51,345 nt of DNA from Pseudomonadota bacterium. GTDB lineage: Bacteria; Desulfobacterota; Desulfarculia; Adiutricales; JAGVGV01. Both the position numbers and the translations under genes were made by a program. Position 1 is the first letter of the stretch, and each line of letters opens with the position of its first letter. This document shows positions 1 to 8,641 of this stretch, piece by piece. The notes beneath the pieces were generated by a model. It was not told where the DNA came from and made no database searches. It worked only from the letters and a program-made list of their open reading frames with translations. The stretch covers positions 1 through 51,345 of the forward strand of contig JAHJTB010000224.1 in NCBI GenBank assembly GCA_018830135.1, in the 5' to 3' direction.

Positions 1-858
1 TACGCCCGGGCCCGCAATCTGCACGCGGCCGCCCGGATCGTGGTCTCCCGTTACAACGGGCGCCTGCCCCGGGATCGGAAGGAACTGCTCGAACTGCCCG
101 GTATCGGCGATTATATCGCCGGCGCGGTGTTGAGCATCGCTTATGGCCAGGCCGTTCCCGCGGTGGACGGCAACGTGCGGCGGGTCATCTGCCGGTTGTT
201 CGCGATCCAGGAACCGCCCGAACAGACGCGGACCCGGCGAGTGATACGGGAACGGACCGAGGCATTGGTCCCGCAAGACCGTCCGGGCGATTTCAACCAG
301 GGCCTGATGGAACTGGGGGCCACCATATGCCGGGCCGGGCATCCGAACTGCCCGGACTGTCCGGTCCGACGCCATTGCTCGGCCCGCCGATCAGGACTTC
401 AAGATCGTCTGCCGCTCAGGACCAAACGGAAACCGCTGCCTGTCAGACGAGCCGTGGCCGGAGTCGTCCGGGACGACCGGGGGCGGTTTCTGGTGGTCCG
501 CCGGCCCGACCATGGCCTGCTGGGGGGGCTGTGGAAATGGCCCGGTGGCGAGATCGGCCCCGATGAGGAAGCCCGGAGCGGACTTGAGAGGACCATGGTC
601 GAGGAGGTCGGTCTGAACGTACGGGTGGGGCCGATGATCGCAACTGTCCATCATCAGTACACCCACTTTCGGGTGTCCATCGACGTCTTCGAATGCCTTG
701 AAGCCAAGGGTGATCCGCGGCCCATTACATGCTCGGCCTGGCGGCGGGAAGCCCCGGAGCGGTTCTCCCGCCTGAGCTTTTCCAAGGCGGACCGGGACAT
801 ATGCGAGGCGGTCCTGGCGAGGGCCGAGTCCGAACCGGATCGGGCAGGCGGACCCTGA
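1..858 (+). CDS. mutY: A/G-specific adenine DNA glycosylase MutY, 5'-truncated by window edge
   Basis: This base-excision repair enzyme removes adenine mispaired with 8-oxoguanine or G. The reading frame is open from base 1 (YARARNLHAAAR), so the N-terminal part lies outside the window. Visible features are the helix-hairpin-helix LPGIGDYIAGA, the VDGNV segment that carries the catalytic Asp in this family, and the C-terminal [4Fe-4S] loop with Cys spacing C-x6-C-x2-C-x5-C (CRAGHPNCPDCPVRRHC). A complete NUDIX-like domain follows (GLLGGLWKWPGGEIG, then a Nudix-box-like stretch EEARSGLERTMVEEVG), as in full-length MutY, where it reads 8-oxoG. The frame ends at a TGA followed 58 bases later by a strong intrinsic terminator, so it is the last gene of its transcript. 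The family assignment is very secure. Confidence 0.95.
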   Translation, partial: YARARNLHAAARIVVSRYNGRLPRDRKELLELPGIGDYIAGAVLSIAYGQAVPAVDGNVRRVICRLFAIQEPPEQTRTRRVIRERTEALVPQDRPGDFNQGLMELGATICRAGHPNCPDCPVRRHCSARRSGLQDRLPLRTKRKPLPVRRAVAGVVRDDRGRFLVVRRPDHGLLGGLWKWPGGEIGPDEEARSGLERTMVEEVGLNVRVGPMIATVHHQYTHFRVSIDVFECLEAKGDPRPITCSAWRREAPERFSRLSFSKADRDICEAVLARAESEPDRAGGP

Positions 859-916
859 GCCGTCAGGCAGAGCACTATATCGTTCAATCACGACGGCCGG
901 GGTGCAAGCGGCCGGT

Positions 917-945
917 GGGCGCCAGATCAGGCGCCCTTTTTATTT
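917..945 (+). terminator. Rho-independent terminator after mutY
   Basis: A perfect 7-bp stem GGGCGCC/GGCGCCC (917-923 and 930-936) encloses the loop AGATCA and is followed by TTTTTATTT. It ends the mutY transcript and lies just beyond the 3' end of the convergent MFS gene. Confidence 0.85.
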
Positions 946-989
946 GACCGCCTCGTTTTGAGACAACGGCCGAGACGGCCGGGAACCCG

Positions 990-2204
990 TCAAACCGGCG
1001 GGCTCGGATTCGCGTCCGTTCGAGAGCCTACAAGCCAACTGAAGACCAAGGCGCCCATCAGGCCGATCAAAGCGGCCAGATCGAAGGCGTATTCGAGACC
1101 GAAATGGTCCACGGCCAGTCCGGCCAGAATCGGCCCGGTTCCCAGGCCGACGCTCATGCCCAGATTGAAGAAGCCGGTCACCGAACCCTGGCCGTAGGTC
1201 CGGCCTTCCTGGATGACGATGGCCATGGCGGCCGGCATGGACAAGGCCGCCGCCGCCCCGATCAGGATGCAGACGAACAGTATGGATGAAAACTGGTGGC
1301 ATCCCGCCAACAGGGCCATCATCCCGGCCGAAGCCGCGCTGCCCAGGGCGACCAGCGCGCTGCGCCGCCAGCGATCCGCCAGCCGGCCGAAGGGGCCCTG
1401 CAAGGCGGCCACGATCAGGACATTGCTGGAGACGGCCAGTCCGATCTGACCCGGAGTCATACCGGCCTGTGCGGTAGCGATCAAGGGAAGGAAGGTGAAC
1501 AGAATCCCCCGGGCCACGGCGCCGGTAAACCGGAAAATAAACAGTCCCCAAATCTGAGGACGTTTCAGCATGGCTGAGTATTTCTGCGGAACCGGGCCGG
1601 CGGCGGACGTCCGGGAATCATCGGCAGGCAGGAACATGGCCACCAGGATGAAGGCGGCCAGGCAGAGCAGGCTCATGAACACGAAATTGGCCTGGATTCC
1701 GGCCATGTCCATCAGCAGGCCGCCTGAAAGAGGGCCCAGACCGAAGCCGAGGAAGAGGGCCGAGGAGAAAAATCCCACGAACTTGCCTTCATGCTCGCGG
1801 GGGGCGATGTCCCCGACATAGGCAAAGGCCACGGGCATGACAAAGGCGGCTGCCGCACCCTGTACGAAGCGCACGGCGGCCAGATCGACCAGGCTGTCGG
1901 CGACCAGGTAGCCCAAGGAGACCAGCCAGAACATGAACAGGCCGATGGTCAGGAAACGCTTGCGGCCCCAGGAATCGGAAAGGCGGCCGGCTATGGGACT
2001 GAAGACGGATCGGGTCAAGGAAAAGACCGCGAAGATCAGGCCCAGCCAGACCCCGGTCGCACCCAGGGTTTCCGCGTACAGAGGAAGCAGGGGAACGATG
2101 TTGCCCACCCCGAGCATGGTCGTGAATATGGCCAGGTAGAGAACCCAGAATATCCGCCGGTTCGTAGCCCGGTCGCCGGACAAATCGCTGGCTTCGACCT
2201 TCAA
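990..2204 (-). CDS. MFS transporter, 12-TM drug/solute carrier type
   Basis: This is a proton-coupled carrier of the inner membrane; the substrate is unknown. The 404-aa product has a dozen hydrophobic segments and the loop 2-3 signature GRLSDSWGRKR (family G-x3-D-x-x-G-R-K-R), with a weaker repeat (GRLADRWRR) in the second half. An ATG-initiated reading frame would have to begin 98 codons upstream inside the neighbouring gene in the wrong frame, and those residues are Arg-rich with no membrane character. I therefore start at TTG 2204, whose bases overlap the TGA of the upstream hydrolase (TTGA), the arrangement of translationally coupled genes. The downstream side meets the mutY terminator. 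The pairing with a metallo-hydrolase suggests export or import of a molecule the hydrolase acts on; this is inference only. Confidence 0.85.
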   Translation of the reverse strand: MKVEASDLSGDRATNRRIFWVLYLAIFTTMLGVGNIVPLLPLYAETLGATGVWLGLIFAVFSLTRSVFSPIAGRLSDSWGRKRFLTIGLFMFWLVSLGYLVADSLVDLAAVRFVQGAAAAFVMPVAFAYVGDIAPREHEGKFVGFFSSALFLGFGLGPLSGGLLMDMAGIQANFVFMSLLCLAAFILVAMFLPADDSRTSAAGPVPQKYSAMLKRPQIWGLFIFRFTGAVARGILFTFLPLIATAQAGMTPGQIGLAVSSNVLIVAALQGPFGRLADRWRRSALVALGSAASAGMMALLAGCHQFSSILFVCILIGAAAALSMPAAMAIVIQEGRTYGQGSVTGFFNLGMSVGLGTGPILAGLAVDHFGLEYAFDLAALIGLMGALVFSWLVGSRTDANPSPPV

Positions 2205-3052
2205 GATCCGCGCCCCAGGACTTCCCGATAAAGCCGCTCCGTTCCGACGTCGAACATCAAACGGCCCGCTTCGACAAGCCCGGGTTCCATTTCGAAAAAG
2301 TCGATCATTTTCTCTCTCACGATCTCGATCACGTCCTTCCGGGCCAGGCCTTGCCCGACCAGATTTTCGGTCAGCAGATAGAGGCGAACAAAGTATTCGG
2401 TCATCCGCTCGATTTCGTCCTTGCCGCACAGGTCGCCGTGACCGGGTACGACGGATGCGACATCTATGTCGCCCATCAGGCGCAGGGCGCGAATCCATTG
2501 GGAGAAGTCGGCCTGGCCCTTGAAGGGATGTCGGCCCGCGGTGACGTTGTCTCCGGTCAGCAGGACCCGGTCTTCCTCAACGTAGACGGCGATACTGCCG
2601 GGGGTGTGGCCGCCGGTATGAAAAATCCGGATGGTCAGCCCTCCCAGAACCAGGCGCATCCGGTCGGGGAAGACGATCTCCGGCTGAACTAGCGGTTGAC
2701 CGAGTATGAACGCCGCGTCCTCCTCCCCCAGACCCGGGTAGACCGGGACCATGGACTCCCGCAGGGTCCCGCCCGGCTCCATCATCTCATCCCGGGCCGT
2801 TTCGTGCATGATGGCCGGCCCGCCCAAGCGGTCCAGACCGGTGATGTGGTCGAAGTGATGATGGGTCAAGATGACGTAGCGCGGCCCGTCCGGGTCCAGG
2901 TCCTCGATAAAGGCATGCCAGTGGTCGATTTCCCGGCGGATCATCGGTGTGTCGATCAGCACCAGACCGGCTTCGGTCCTGATGCAGGCCACGTTGGCCC
3001 CGGTGTAATCGACGGAGGCGAATATCCGGTTCGTGACTTGCCGTATGGCCAT
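2201..3052 (-). CDS. MBL-fold metallo-hydrolase
   Basis: A soluble 283-aa metallo-beta-lactamase-fold hydrolase. The metal-binding HxHxDH motif is HHHFDH at residues 64-69 (after VILT), followed by the downstream conserved pieces GGHTPGS, LLTGDNV and VVPGHGD, which supply the other His and Asp ligands in this fold. The substrate cannot be deduced; lactonase, thioesterase and glyoxalase-II-like members share these motifs. The start chosen is ATG 3052 because GGAGGA lies 5 bases upstream; an in-frame ATG 14 codons earlier has no comparable ribosome binding site. The gene is first in a two-gene unit with the MFS transporter, overlapping it by 4 bases. No clear promoter was recognised upstream. 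Confidence 0.88.
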   Translation of the reverse strand: MAIRQVTNRIFASVDYTGANVACIRTEAGLVLIDTPMIRREIDHWHAFIEDLDPDGPRYVILTHHHFDHITGLDRLGGPAIMHETARDEMMEPGGTLRESMVPVYPGLGEEDAAFILGQPLVQPEIVFPDRMRLVLGGLTIRIFHTGGHTPGSIAVYVEEDRVLLTGDNVTAGRHPFKGQADFSQWIRALRLMGDIDVASVVPGHGDLCGKDEIERMTEYFVRLYLLTENLVGQGLARKDVIEIVREKMIDFFEMEPGLVEAGRLMFDVGTERLYREVLGRGS

Positions 3053-3536
3053 GTCTTCCTCCGGCGGATTCCCCTCGGACGTCATTCGTCCCATGCTCCC
3101 CGCGTCATCGTCCGGTTGCGGGGCATGGATACCGAGCCACCATGAATCTGGCGATACGCCCGGAGGTCCGATCCTCAGGGCAAGGACTTAGGGGTGATGC
3201 GCTTTTCGATAAGGCCGAGTTTCCTTCATAGGACAAGGCCGAGGGCCTGTCAAGGACTATGGCTGGCGCCCAGTGACCTTTCAACGGTTGGTGGCCTTGA
3301 AGAACCGCCCTTTCACGGCCTTCGGCATCGGGGCTCCGGCTGCCGTCTTCCCCATGTCAGAGTGAAAGGACCAGGGCGGCAGTGTCGACCTTCGGCCGAA
3401 GGCCGTTCGGGCGGCAAGAATACTCTAGGCACTGATTCACTGAGTATTTACGGCGTCGATTGTTTTTCGCGACCCTTCCGGCTCGGACTGGCCGTCACTC
3501 GGAAATTGGATATAATCTGGTTAGGTCGCGGTCAAG
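3053..3536. other. Intergenic stretch without a recognisable gene
   Basis: No ORF here has codon usage or motifs like its neighbours. A perfect 7-bp inverted repeat AATACTC/GAGTATT (3419-3425 and 3442-3448) and a small hairpin CCTTCGGCCGAAGG near 3390 are the only structures seen. TATAAT at 3511-3516 lacks a good -35 partner but is the best promoter candidate for the downstream reductase gene. Confidence 0.4.
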
Positions 3537-3712
3537 CCCGGATTTCTCACCCGCTTCCAGCCGCGGCCGGGAAATCCTTGCTGCAACGCTCGTTTCGAAG
3601 ATTTTGGTCCTCGACATACCGCCCTGATATGCCCGCGGCCAAAATCTTCTCCAACTTCGCGTTTCGCTAATGATTTCTCGACCTCGCCACGGAACCCGGT
3701 GAGAAATCCGGG
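3537..3712. repeat. Nested inverted-repeat element (MITE/REP-like)
   Basis: The outer arms are a perfect 15-bp inverted repeat, CCCGGATTTCTCACC at 3537-3551 and its complement at 3698-3712. Inside lies a second perfect 11-bp inverted repeat, GAAGATTTTGG at 3597-3607 and CCAAAATCTTC at 3639-3649. There is no ORF inside. The size (about 176 bp), nested symmetry and intergenic position fit a non-autonomous mobile or REP-like element, or a structured leader for the gene that starts 53 bases downstream. The two possibilities cannot be separated from one copy. Confidence 0.6.
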
Positions 3713-3764
3713 ATAGCGGGAAAATCCGGGTTAAAAATCAGGAAACGAAAAAGGAGCGCCAGCT

Positions 3765-5408
3765 ATGGAGAACGACAGCCTTTCGCCCTCGGCGGCGGAC
3801 CGGTTTTTTGCCAGGGACGTCCAGGATCAACTGGAAAAAGTTTTCGAGGCTATTCCCAACGAGGTCAAGGTATATCTCTTTGCCGACCCGGAGGACAAGT
3901 CGCGCGAGATCGAACTGGGGCGAGACCTGTTGGCCGCCTTTCAGGAGGTGACCGACAAGATTCAGATCAGGGAGTACGACCTCTCCCATAAAATCGCCCG
4001 GAAGCTGAAAATCGATCGGTCGCCCACGATCGCCTTCGCCCCGGACAGCTATTCGATTCGCTACCTGGGCATCCCTTTAGGTGAGGAAGGCCGGACCCTG
4101 GTCGAGACGATCGTCCTGGTCGGGCTGAAGACGGCCAACTTGAACGAGCAGACTCAAAAGGTCCTCGGTCGAATTGGGGAGCCCCGAAAACTGAGGGTAT
4201 TCGTCAGCCCGACCTGCCCCTACTGCCCCCAGCAGGCGGTCAACGCGATCAAGGCGGCCATCGAACGGCCGGACATGATCTCGGTCGAGATCGTGGACAC
4301 CAGCTTCAACACGGACCTGGCCGAACGGTACCAGGCCTTCAGCGTTCCCCAGACCTTTGCCGACGACGTCCTGATCGCCAAGGGCGCCCAGCCCCAGGAA
4401 CTGTTCGCCGCCTCGTTGGAAAAAATGGAGGAACAGTCCTACTTCATTCCCGAAACAGACGCCGAACGCGTGGAGACGGACGTGGTTATCATCGGCGGCG
4501 GCCCGGCCGGGCTGACCGCGGGTATCTACGCCGCCCGGAGCGGTTTGAAGGCCGTGATCATCGAGCGGGACACCCTGGGCGGGCAGGTGGCCACGACGCC
4601 GGTGGTCGAGAACTACCCCGGGCTGGCCCACACGGGGGGCAAAAACCTGGTCGACATCATGGTCCAACATGCCCTCGAGTACGTGCGGATTTTTCCCCGG
4701 GAGACGGTCCTTGAAATCCAGGCCGGTCAACCCATGGAAATCACCACCTCCCTGCGTCGGTTCGCGACACGGGCTATTCTGTTCGCCACGGGCGCGACCC
4801 ACAAAAGGCTGGGGGTCCCTGGCGAGTCCCGCTATGCGGGCCGGGGCGTCAGTTATTGCAGCACCTGCGACGGCCCGCTGTTCAAGGAGCGGAACGTGGT
4901 CATGGTCGGCGGAGGCAACAGCGCCGTGACCGAGGCGCTGCACCTGCACCACATCGGGGCCAAAGTGTCCTTGGCCCATCGCCGGGACCACCTGAGGGCC
5001 CAGGAACAACTGGTCAAGGACCTCGATGAAAAAGGCATCCCCGTGCTTTGGAACACGGAGATCAAGGAGATTCGGGGGGAGGGGACCGTTCGCGAACTGG
5101 TTTTGTACAACAATCGGACCGGTGGGACCGAGACCATGGAAGCGGACGGTCTGTTCGTATCCATCGGGTACGAACCCGAAGTCGAACTGGCCCGGAAAAT
5201 CGGTGTCGAACTGACCGGGGATGGGTACATCAAGCACGATGGGCAACATCGGACCAACGTGCCGGGCATTTACAGCGCCGGCGACGTGGAGGGCGGTTAC
5301 AAGCAGATCGTCACCGCGGCCGGAGCGGGGGCCGGGGCGGCCATGACCATCTTCGAGGACCTGACCCATCCATACTGGAAGGAAGAGAGCCGGAATCGCA
5401 TGGCCTGA
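3765..5408 (+). CDS. AhpF-like fusion: tandem thioredoxin folds plus thioredoxin reductase
   Basis: A 547-aa cytosolic flavoprotein disulfide reductase. Residues 1-120 form a thioredoxin-like fold without a CxxC motif. Residues 140-225 form a second one with the redox pair C151-PY-C154. From about residue 238 a thioredoxin-reductase module follows: FAD site VVIIGGGPAGLTAG, active disulfide C365-ST-C368 followed by D, NAD(P)H motif VGGGNSAV, and C-terminal FAD motif GIYSAGDVEGG. This is the layout of AhpF, where electrons pass from NAD(P)H through FAD and the C-terminal disulfide to the N-terminal CxxC. Archaeal and bacterial PDO-TrxR fusions look alike. No ahpC peroxiredoxin lies nearby, so the partner is unknown. 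AAGGAG sits 8 bases before the ATG. The gene appears to be monocistronic, ending at a hairpin shared with the convergent operon. Confidence 0.88.
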   Translation: MENDSLSPSAADRFFARDVQDQLEKVFEAIPNEVKVYLFADPEDKSREIELGRDLLAAFQEVTDKIQIREYDLSHKIARKLKIDRSPTIAFAPDSYSIRYLGIPLGEEGRTLVETIVLVGLKTANLNEQTQKVLGRIGEPRKLRVFVSPTCPYCPQQAVNAIKAAIERPDMISVEIVDTSFNTDLAERYQAFSVPQTFADDVLIAKGAQPQELFAASLEKMEEQSYFIPETDAERVETDVVIIGGGPAGLTAGIYAARSGLKAVIIERDTLGGQVATTPVVENYPGLAHTGGKNLVDIMVQHALEYVRIFPRETVLEIQAGQPMEITTSLRRFATRAILFATGATHKRLGVPGESRYAGRGVSYCSTCDGPLFKERNVVMVGGGNSAVTEALHLHHIGAKVSLAHRRDHLRAQEQLVKDLDEKGIPVLWNTEIKEIRGEGTVRELVLYNNRTGGTETMEADGLFVSIGYEPEVELARKIGVELTGDGYIKHDGQHRTNVPGIYSAGDVEGGYKQIVTAAGAGAGAAMTIFEDLTHPYWKEESRNRMA

Positions 5409-5425
5409 AGCAGGTCCGGGATTGT

Positions 5426-5448
5426 GGGAACAGGCCGGGTCTGTTCCC
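5426..5448. terminator. Hairpin between convergent genes
   Basis: An 8-bp perfect stem GGGAACAG/CTGTTCCC (5426-5433 and 5441-5448) lies in the 43-base gap between the reductase and the converging GNAT gene. It has no clear T-run, so efficiency is uncertain. Confidence 0.45.
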
Positions 5449-5451
5449 GGC

Positions 5452-6489
5452 CTATCCCCCCTGCCGGGACCGCTCCCAATCCGCGTGGACCAGTTCGACG
5501 ATCCGGCGGCCCCGGTCGAAACAGGTCCGGATGCCGTCCCAGTTCGGCTCGACGAATATTTTATGCATCAACAGCCCGTCGCCATCGAACCAGCGGGGCA
5601 GAAGCCCGCCCAGAAAGTAGCCGCGCTCCCGGAGCCGTTCCGCGGCCCACCCGACCCGGGGCTGGGCCAGTTGCAGCCAGACCTGAATGACCAGAACCCC
5701 CTGCCCGGTCAACCCGGCCTCCTCCTGATCGAGCACCTGCCCCAGATCGGGGCCGGTCTCGATTACGGCCAGCCGGGCCACCTGGGCGAAATCGAAAACC
5801 CGGGTCTGGATTCGGGTGGTCCGGCCCGGCTCCGGTTCCCCTTCGGCCAGCCGGGCATCCCTGGGGTCATCCAGCGCTTCGTACATGAATTTCAAGGAGT
5901 TCTCGTAAACGGCCGGCAGATACACGGTATGGGGCTTGGAACGGAACTTCATGAAATCGAACAGGGAGGCCACCCGCCCGGTCGCGCTTTGCTCCTTGGT
6001 ATAGGCCGAGCCGGGCATGAGGTCCACCTCGAGGGCGAAACTCTCCCAGCCCAGTCCGTGAGTCATTTTTTGGGAAAAAACGTGGTTGCAGACCGATTCG
6101 CCGTAGATGCCCCCGAGGCCGAAATCCCGGGCGCCAAAGTCCTGTCCGTGTTGGACCATCCGACTGAATATGCCGTGACCGCCCCGGTAGCCCCGCGAGA
6201 CCACGCCGGCCCCGGACTCGTATATGCCTGGATACGGCCCGCTCTGGAATATCGCGTTGTGGCCGACGATGTCTCCCTTGGGCGTTCGGGCCACGCTGGA
6301 AATTGTCCGGCGGGCCGCATTCTCCTCGATCAGGCGCTCCGGATCGATAAAGGTTGAGATGGGATAGTTGGCGCCGTACACGGTCCGGAAAAGGCGGCAC
6401 ACGCCCGGAGCGTCTTCGGGCCGAAACAGGTCCACATCCCAGGGCTGCCCCGATTCGATTTCATGACCGTCATCCATGATTTCCGTCAT
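5452..6489 (-). CDS. GNAT-fold N-acetyltransferase-like protein, last gene of operon
   Basis: A 345-aa soluble protein. The N-terminal half reads as a GNAT acetyltransferase: an opening strand FRPEDAPGVCRLF, a substrate strand DIVGHNAIF, and an acetyl-CoA-loop-like stretch RGYRGGHGIF (family consensus R/Q-x-x-G-x-G/A). The C-terminal 150 residues look like a second, degenerate copy of the fold, ending GYFLGGLLPRWFDGDGLLMHKIF. The arrangement and several phrases recall the C-terminal two thirds of the first gene of the same operon (12602-13912), suggesting distant paralogy. AAGGAGA lies 5 bases before ATG 6489. It follows the MFS gene by 62 bases and is presumed co-transcribed. The substrate is unknown; acyl transfer to a small molecule handled by the operon is a guess. 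Confidence 0.7.
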   Translation of the reverse strand: MTEIMDDGHEIESGQPWDVDLFRPEDAPGVCRLFRTVYGANYPISTFIDPERLIEENAARRTISSVARTPKGDIVGHNAIFQSGPYPGIYESGAGVVSRGYRGGHGIFSRMVQHGQDFGARDFGLGGIYGESVCNHVFSQKMTHGLGWESFALEVDLMPGSAYTKEQSATGRVASLFDFMKFRSKPHTVYLPAVYENSLKFMYEALDDPRDARLAEGEPEPGRTTRIQTRVFDFAQVARLAVIETGPDLGQVLDQEEAGLTGQGVLVIQVWLQLAQPRVGWAAERLRERGYFLGGLLPRWFDGDGLLMHKIFVEPNWDGIRTCFDRGRRIVELVHADWERSRQGG

Positions 6490-6551
6490 TTGACTCTCCT
6501 TGTCCCCCCGTCCATCCTGGCGGGGCGCCGGCGGAAGCAGTCCCGGGTCAC

Positions 6552-7775
6552 CTACGCGGGCCGGACCGGGGTGGCCCCGCCTTTAGGACCCAGCCACAAG
6601 GCCAGAACGGCCGAGACCAGACTGAAGGCGGCGCAGGTGTAAAACAACGTCCGATAACCCCAGTGGGCCACGATCGGACCGCCCAACAGCGGTCCAAGGA
6701 AAAACCCGCCCTGAAACATCTGCATGCCCAGATTGGTGTTGAAGGCCCTGAATTCGGGAGGGGACAGATCGAACATCAAGGCGTTCAACAGGGGCATGGA
6801 CACACCCCAGCACAGTCCCAGGACCGCGCCCAGGACGAAAAACAACGCCGCATTGGGCGTGTGGGCCAGGACCAGGTAGCCCGCGGCCAGGAAGAAGATG
6901 GAGATCGATGCCAGCCTGGCCTTGTTTGTCTTGTCGAGGAACGATCCGGCGGCGGCCCGAACGCCGATCTCACCGATAGTCGAGATGGTCAGAAAGAATC
7001 CGGCCCCAACCACTCCGATCGACTGGCCGAATCCGGCCAGGTAGTAAAAGACCAGCGCATAGGCGGCGTAAAAAAGCAGCATGGTCAGCAGGGCCGCCGG
7101 AACGCGGGGATTCCGGATGTCTTCCTTCAATTCAGCCAGGGTCAGACTCCTGCGGAGCACATCCGGCCCGCCGGCCGAATCGACCGGGCCCGCCGCCAGA
7201 ACCAGAGGAAAGATCAGAATCATGATCACGGAAAACAGGGTCAGGATGTGGGGGAACCCGCCCAGCCATTCCGTCAAAAAAGGCAGGACCGGCGGTATGA
7301 TCGCGTTGGGCAGGATGGCCACGATGGCCAGGATGCCGAAGGCCTGGGCGCTCCGTTCCCTTGGGATGAACCCGACCAGGGCCGTCATGAGCGACGTGGC
7401 CAGAACGACGTTGGCCAGGCCATGAAGAACGCGGATCGCCAGCACGCTCCAGAAGCCGCTGCCCAGCCAGTAGGCGGCCAGGACAATGATGACCCCGCCG
7501 GCCCCGATGAATATCCAGCGGCGGGCGTTGCCGGCGTGGAGAAACGGGCTGATGATGGGCCGCATGATCAGGGCCATGGCGGAAAACACGCCCATGAGCA
7601 GGCCGAAGGACTTGGGATCGATGGGCAGGGTCTGAAGATAGTCGTAAAAGCGGAAAAAGATGGACAGATTGGCGAAGGCCAGGAACACCGCTGAATTGAG
7701 CAGGACAAACTCGCGGGTCCAGATGAAGACGGGCTCGTGTTTCGCCTGTCCTTGGGAAGCGGCGGCGGCGTTCAT
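6552..7775 (-). CDS. MFS transporter of the molybdenum-hydroxylase operon
   Basis: A 407-aa integral membrane carrier with about twelve hydrophobic segments separated by a cytoplasmic loop near residue 200 (the charged stretch LTLAELKEDIRNPRVP). The cytoplasmic N-terminus is short and the last helix ends LALWLGPKGG. No substrate-specific motif was recognised. The start overlaps the stop of the upstream FAD-subunit gene as ATGA, so it is translationally coupled to the hydroxylase genes. This coupling argues that the carrier moves the hydroxylase substrate or product. It could be an importer of a heterocycle or an exporter of a modified product; the sequence does not decide. Confidence 0.88.
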   Translation of the reverse strand: MNAAAASQGQAKHEPVFIWTREFVLLNSAVFLAFANLSIFFRFYDYLQTLPIDPKSFGLLMGVFSAMALIMRPIISPFLHAGNARRWIFIGAGGVIIVLAAYWLGSGFWSVLAIRVLHGLANVVLATSLMTALVGFIPRERSAQAFGILAIVAILPNAIIPPVLPFLTEWLGGFPHILTLFSVIMILIFPLVLAAGPVDSAGGPDVLRRSLTLAELKEDIRNPRVPAALLTMLLFYAAYALVFYYLAGFGQSIGVVGAGFFLTISTIGEIGVRAAAGSFLDKTNKARLASISIFFLAAGYLVLAHTPNAALFFVLGAVLGLCWGVSMPLLNALMFDLSPPEFRAFNTNLGMQMFQGGFFLGPLLGGPIVAHWGYRTLFYTCAAFSLVSAVLALWLGPKGGATPVRPA

Positions 7776-8641
7776 CGGGAAGTCCCCGGGCTTCCGGCCG
7801 GCCGGGCGTATTCGATCAGGCGCAGGATCAGATTGCCGGCGAGAAGGCGACGGTAGTCCGCGCCGGCCCGGATGTCGTCAATCGGCCGGACCGCCCGGCG
7901 GGCCAGGACCGCCGCCCCTTCAAGCGTATGCATGGTCAGCGCGCGGCCGATCAGGGCCGCCTCCACTTCGTCGGAAATGACCACCGTAGGGCCCACGCTG
8001 CCCCAGGCCAGCCGGGCCGATTCGATCCGGTTCTCATCCGAAACCCTGAGCAGGGCGGCCAGACTGACCACGGCAATGGCCAGGGCCATGCGCGGCCCGA
8101 CCTTTTCGAAGTGATGGATGCAGCCGGGGGCGGCCTTATCCAGACGGATTCCGGTCACAATCTCCCCGGAGTTCAGGGCCGTCCGTCCGGGCCCCAGGAT
8201 GAAATCCCGCATGGGCAGACTTCTGTTCCCGCCGACCGATTGGATCTCCACTTCGGCCCCGAGAAGGTACAGCGGAGGCAGGGTGTCGCCCGCCGGAGAG
8301 GCCGTGCAGACGTTTCCGCCGATGGTGCCCATGTGTCGGATGGGCGGCGATCCCAGAACGGCCAGGGCGCGGGCCAAAATCGGCGCATGTTCGAGGATCA
8401 GCGGATCGTCGAGGAGTTCGGCATGGGTCGTGCCGGCCCCAATGACCAGGGAACCGCCTTCGTCCCGGACCCCTTTCAGTTCAGAGACCGATTCCAGGCA
8501 GATGAAGGCATCGGGGGCGGGACGCCCGTGACGCATGGACGGGAAAAGGTCCGTGCCGCCGGCGTAAAGCACGGCCTCCGGCCTCCGTTCCCATATCGGC
8601 CAGACCTCTTCGATCCGGCGCGGCATGAAGACCGGCTTCAT
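7772..8641 (-). CDS. Molybdenum hydroxylase FAD-binding medium subunit (XdhB/CoxM family)
   Basis: This 289-aa subunit carries the FAD that passes electrons from the [2Fe-2S] subunit to the final acceptor in xanthine-dehydrogenase-type enzymes. The two FAD motifs are present: YAGGTDLFPSMRHG near the N-terminus and TIGGNVCTASPAGDTLPPL near residue 100. A reading frame extends 60 codons further upstream but is an Arg/Gly-rich shadow of the neighbour. ATG 8641 is preferred because GGGAGGAG precedes it and it overlaps the upstream TGA (ATGA). Its own stop overlaps the MFS start in the same manner. It is one of three consecutive hydroxylase subunits. The substrate is not predictable from this subunit. 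Confidence 0.92.
   Translation of the reverse strand: MKPVFMPRRIEEVWPIWERRPEAVLYAGGTDLFPSMRHGRPAPDAFICLESVSELKGVRDEGGSLVIGAGTTHAELLDDPLILEHAPILARALAVLGSPPIRHMGTIGGNVCTASPAGDTLPPLYLLGAEVEIQSVGGNRSLPMRDFILGPGRTALNSGEIVTGIRLDKAAPGCIHHFEKVGPRMALAIAVVSLAALLRVSDENRIESARLAWGSVGPTVVISDEVEAALIGRALTMHTLEGAAVLARRAVRPIDDIRAGADYRRLLAGNLILRLIEYARPAGSPGTSR

Noticed and set aside
3511-3516. TATAAT as a definite promoter of the reductase gene
   Set aside because: No acceptable -35 hexamer at 16-18 bases and the start codon is about 250 bases away across an inverted-repeat element; kept only as a remark.
3194-3670. A 158-codon plus-strand frame in the gap before the reductase gene
   Set aside because: No ribosome binding site or motif, atypical codons, and it runs through the nested inverted repeat.
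4077-5369. A 430-codon minus-strand frame opposite the reductase gene
   Set aside because: It is the antisense shadow of a clearly conserved flavoprotein; its residues show the Gly/Pro/Asp/His bias of reversed GC-rich codons and no motif.
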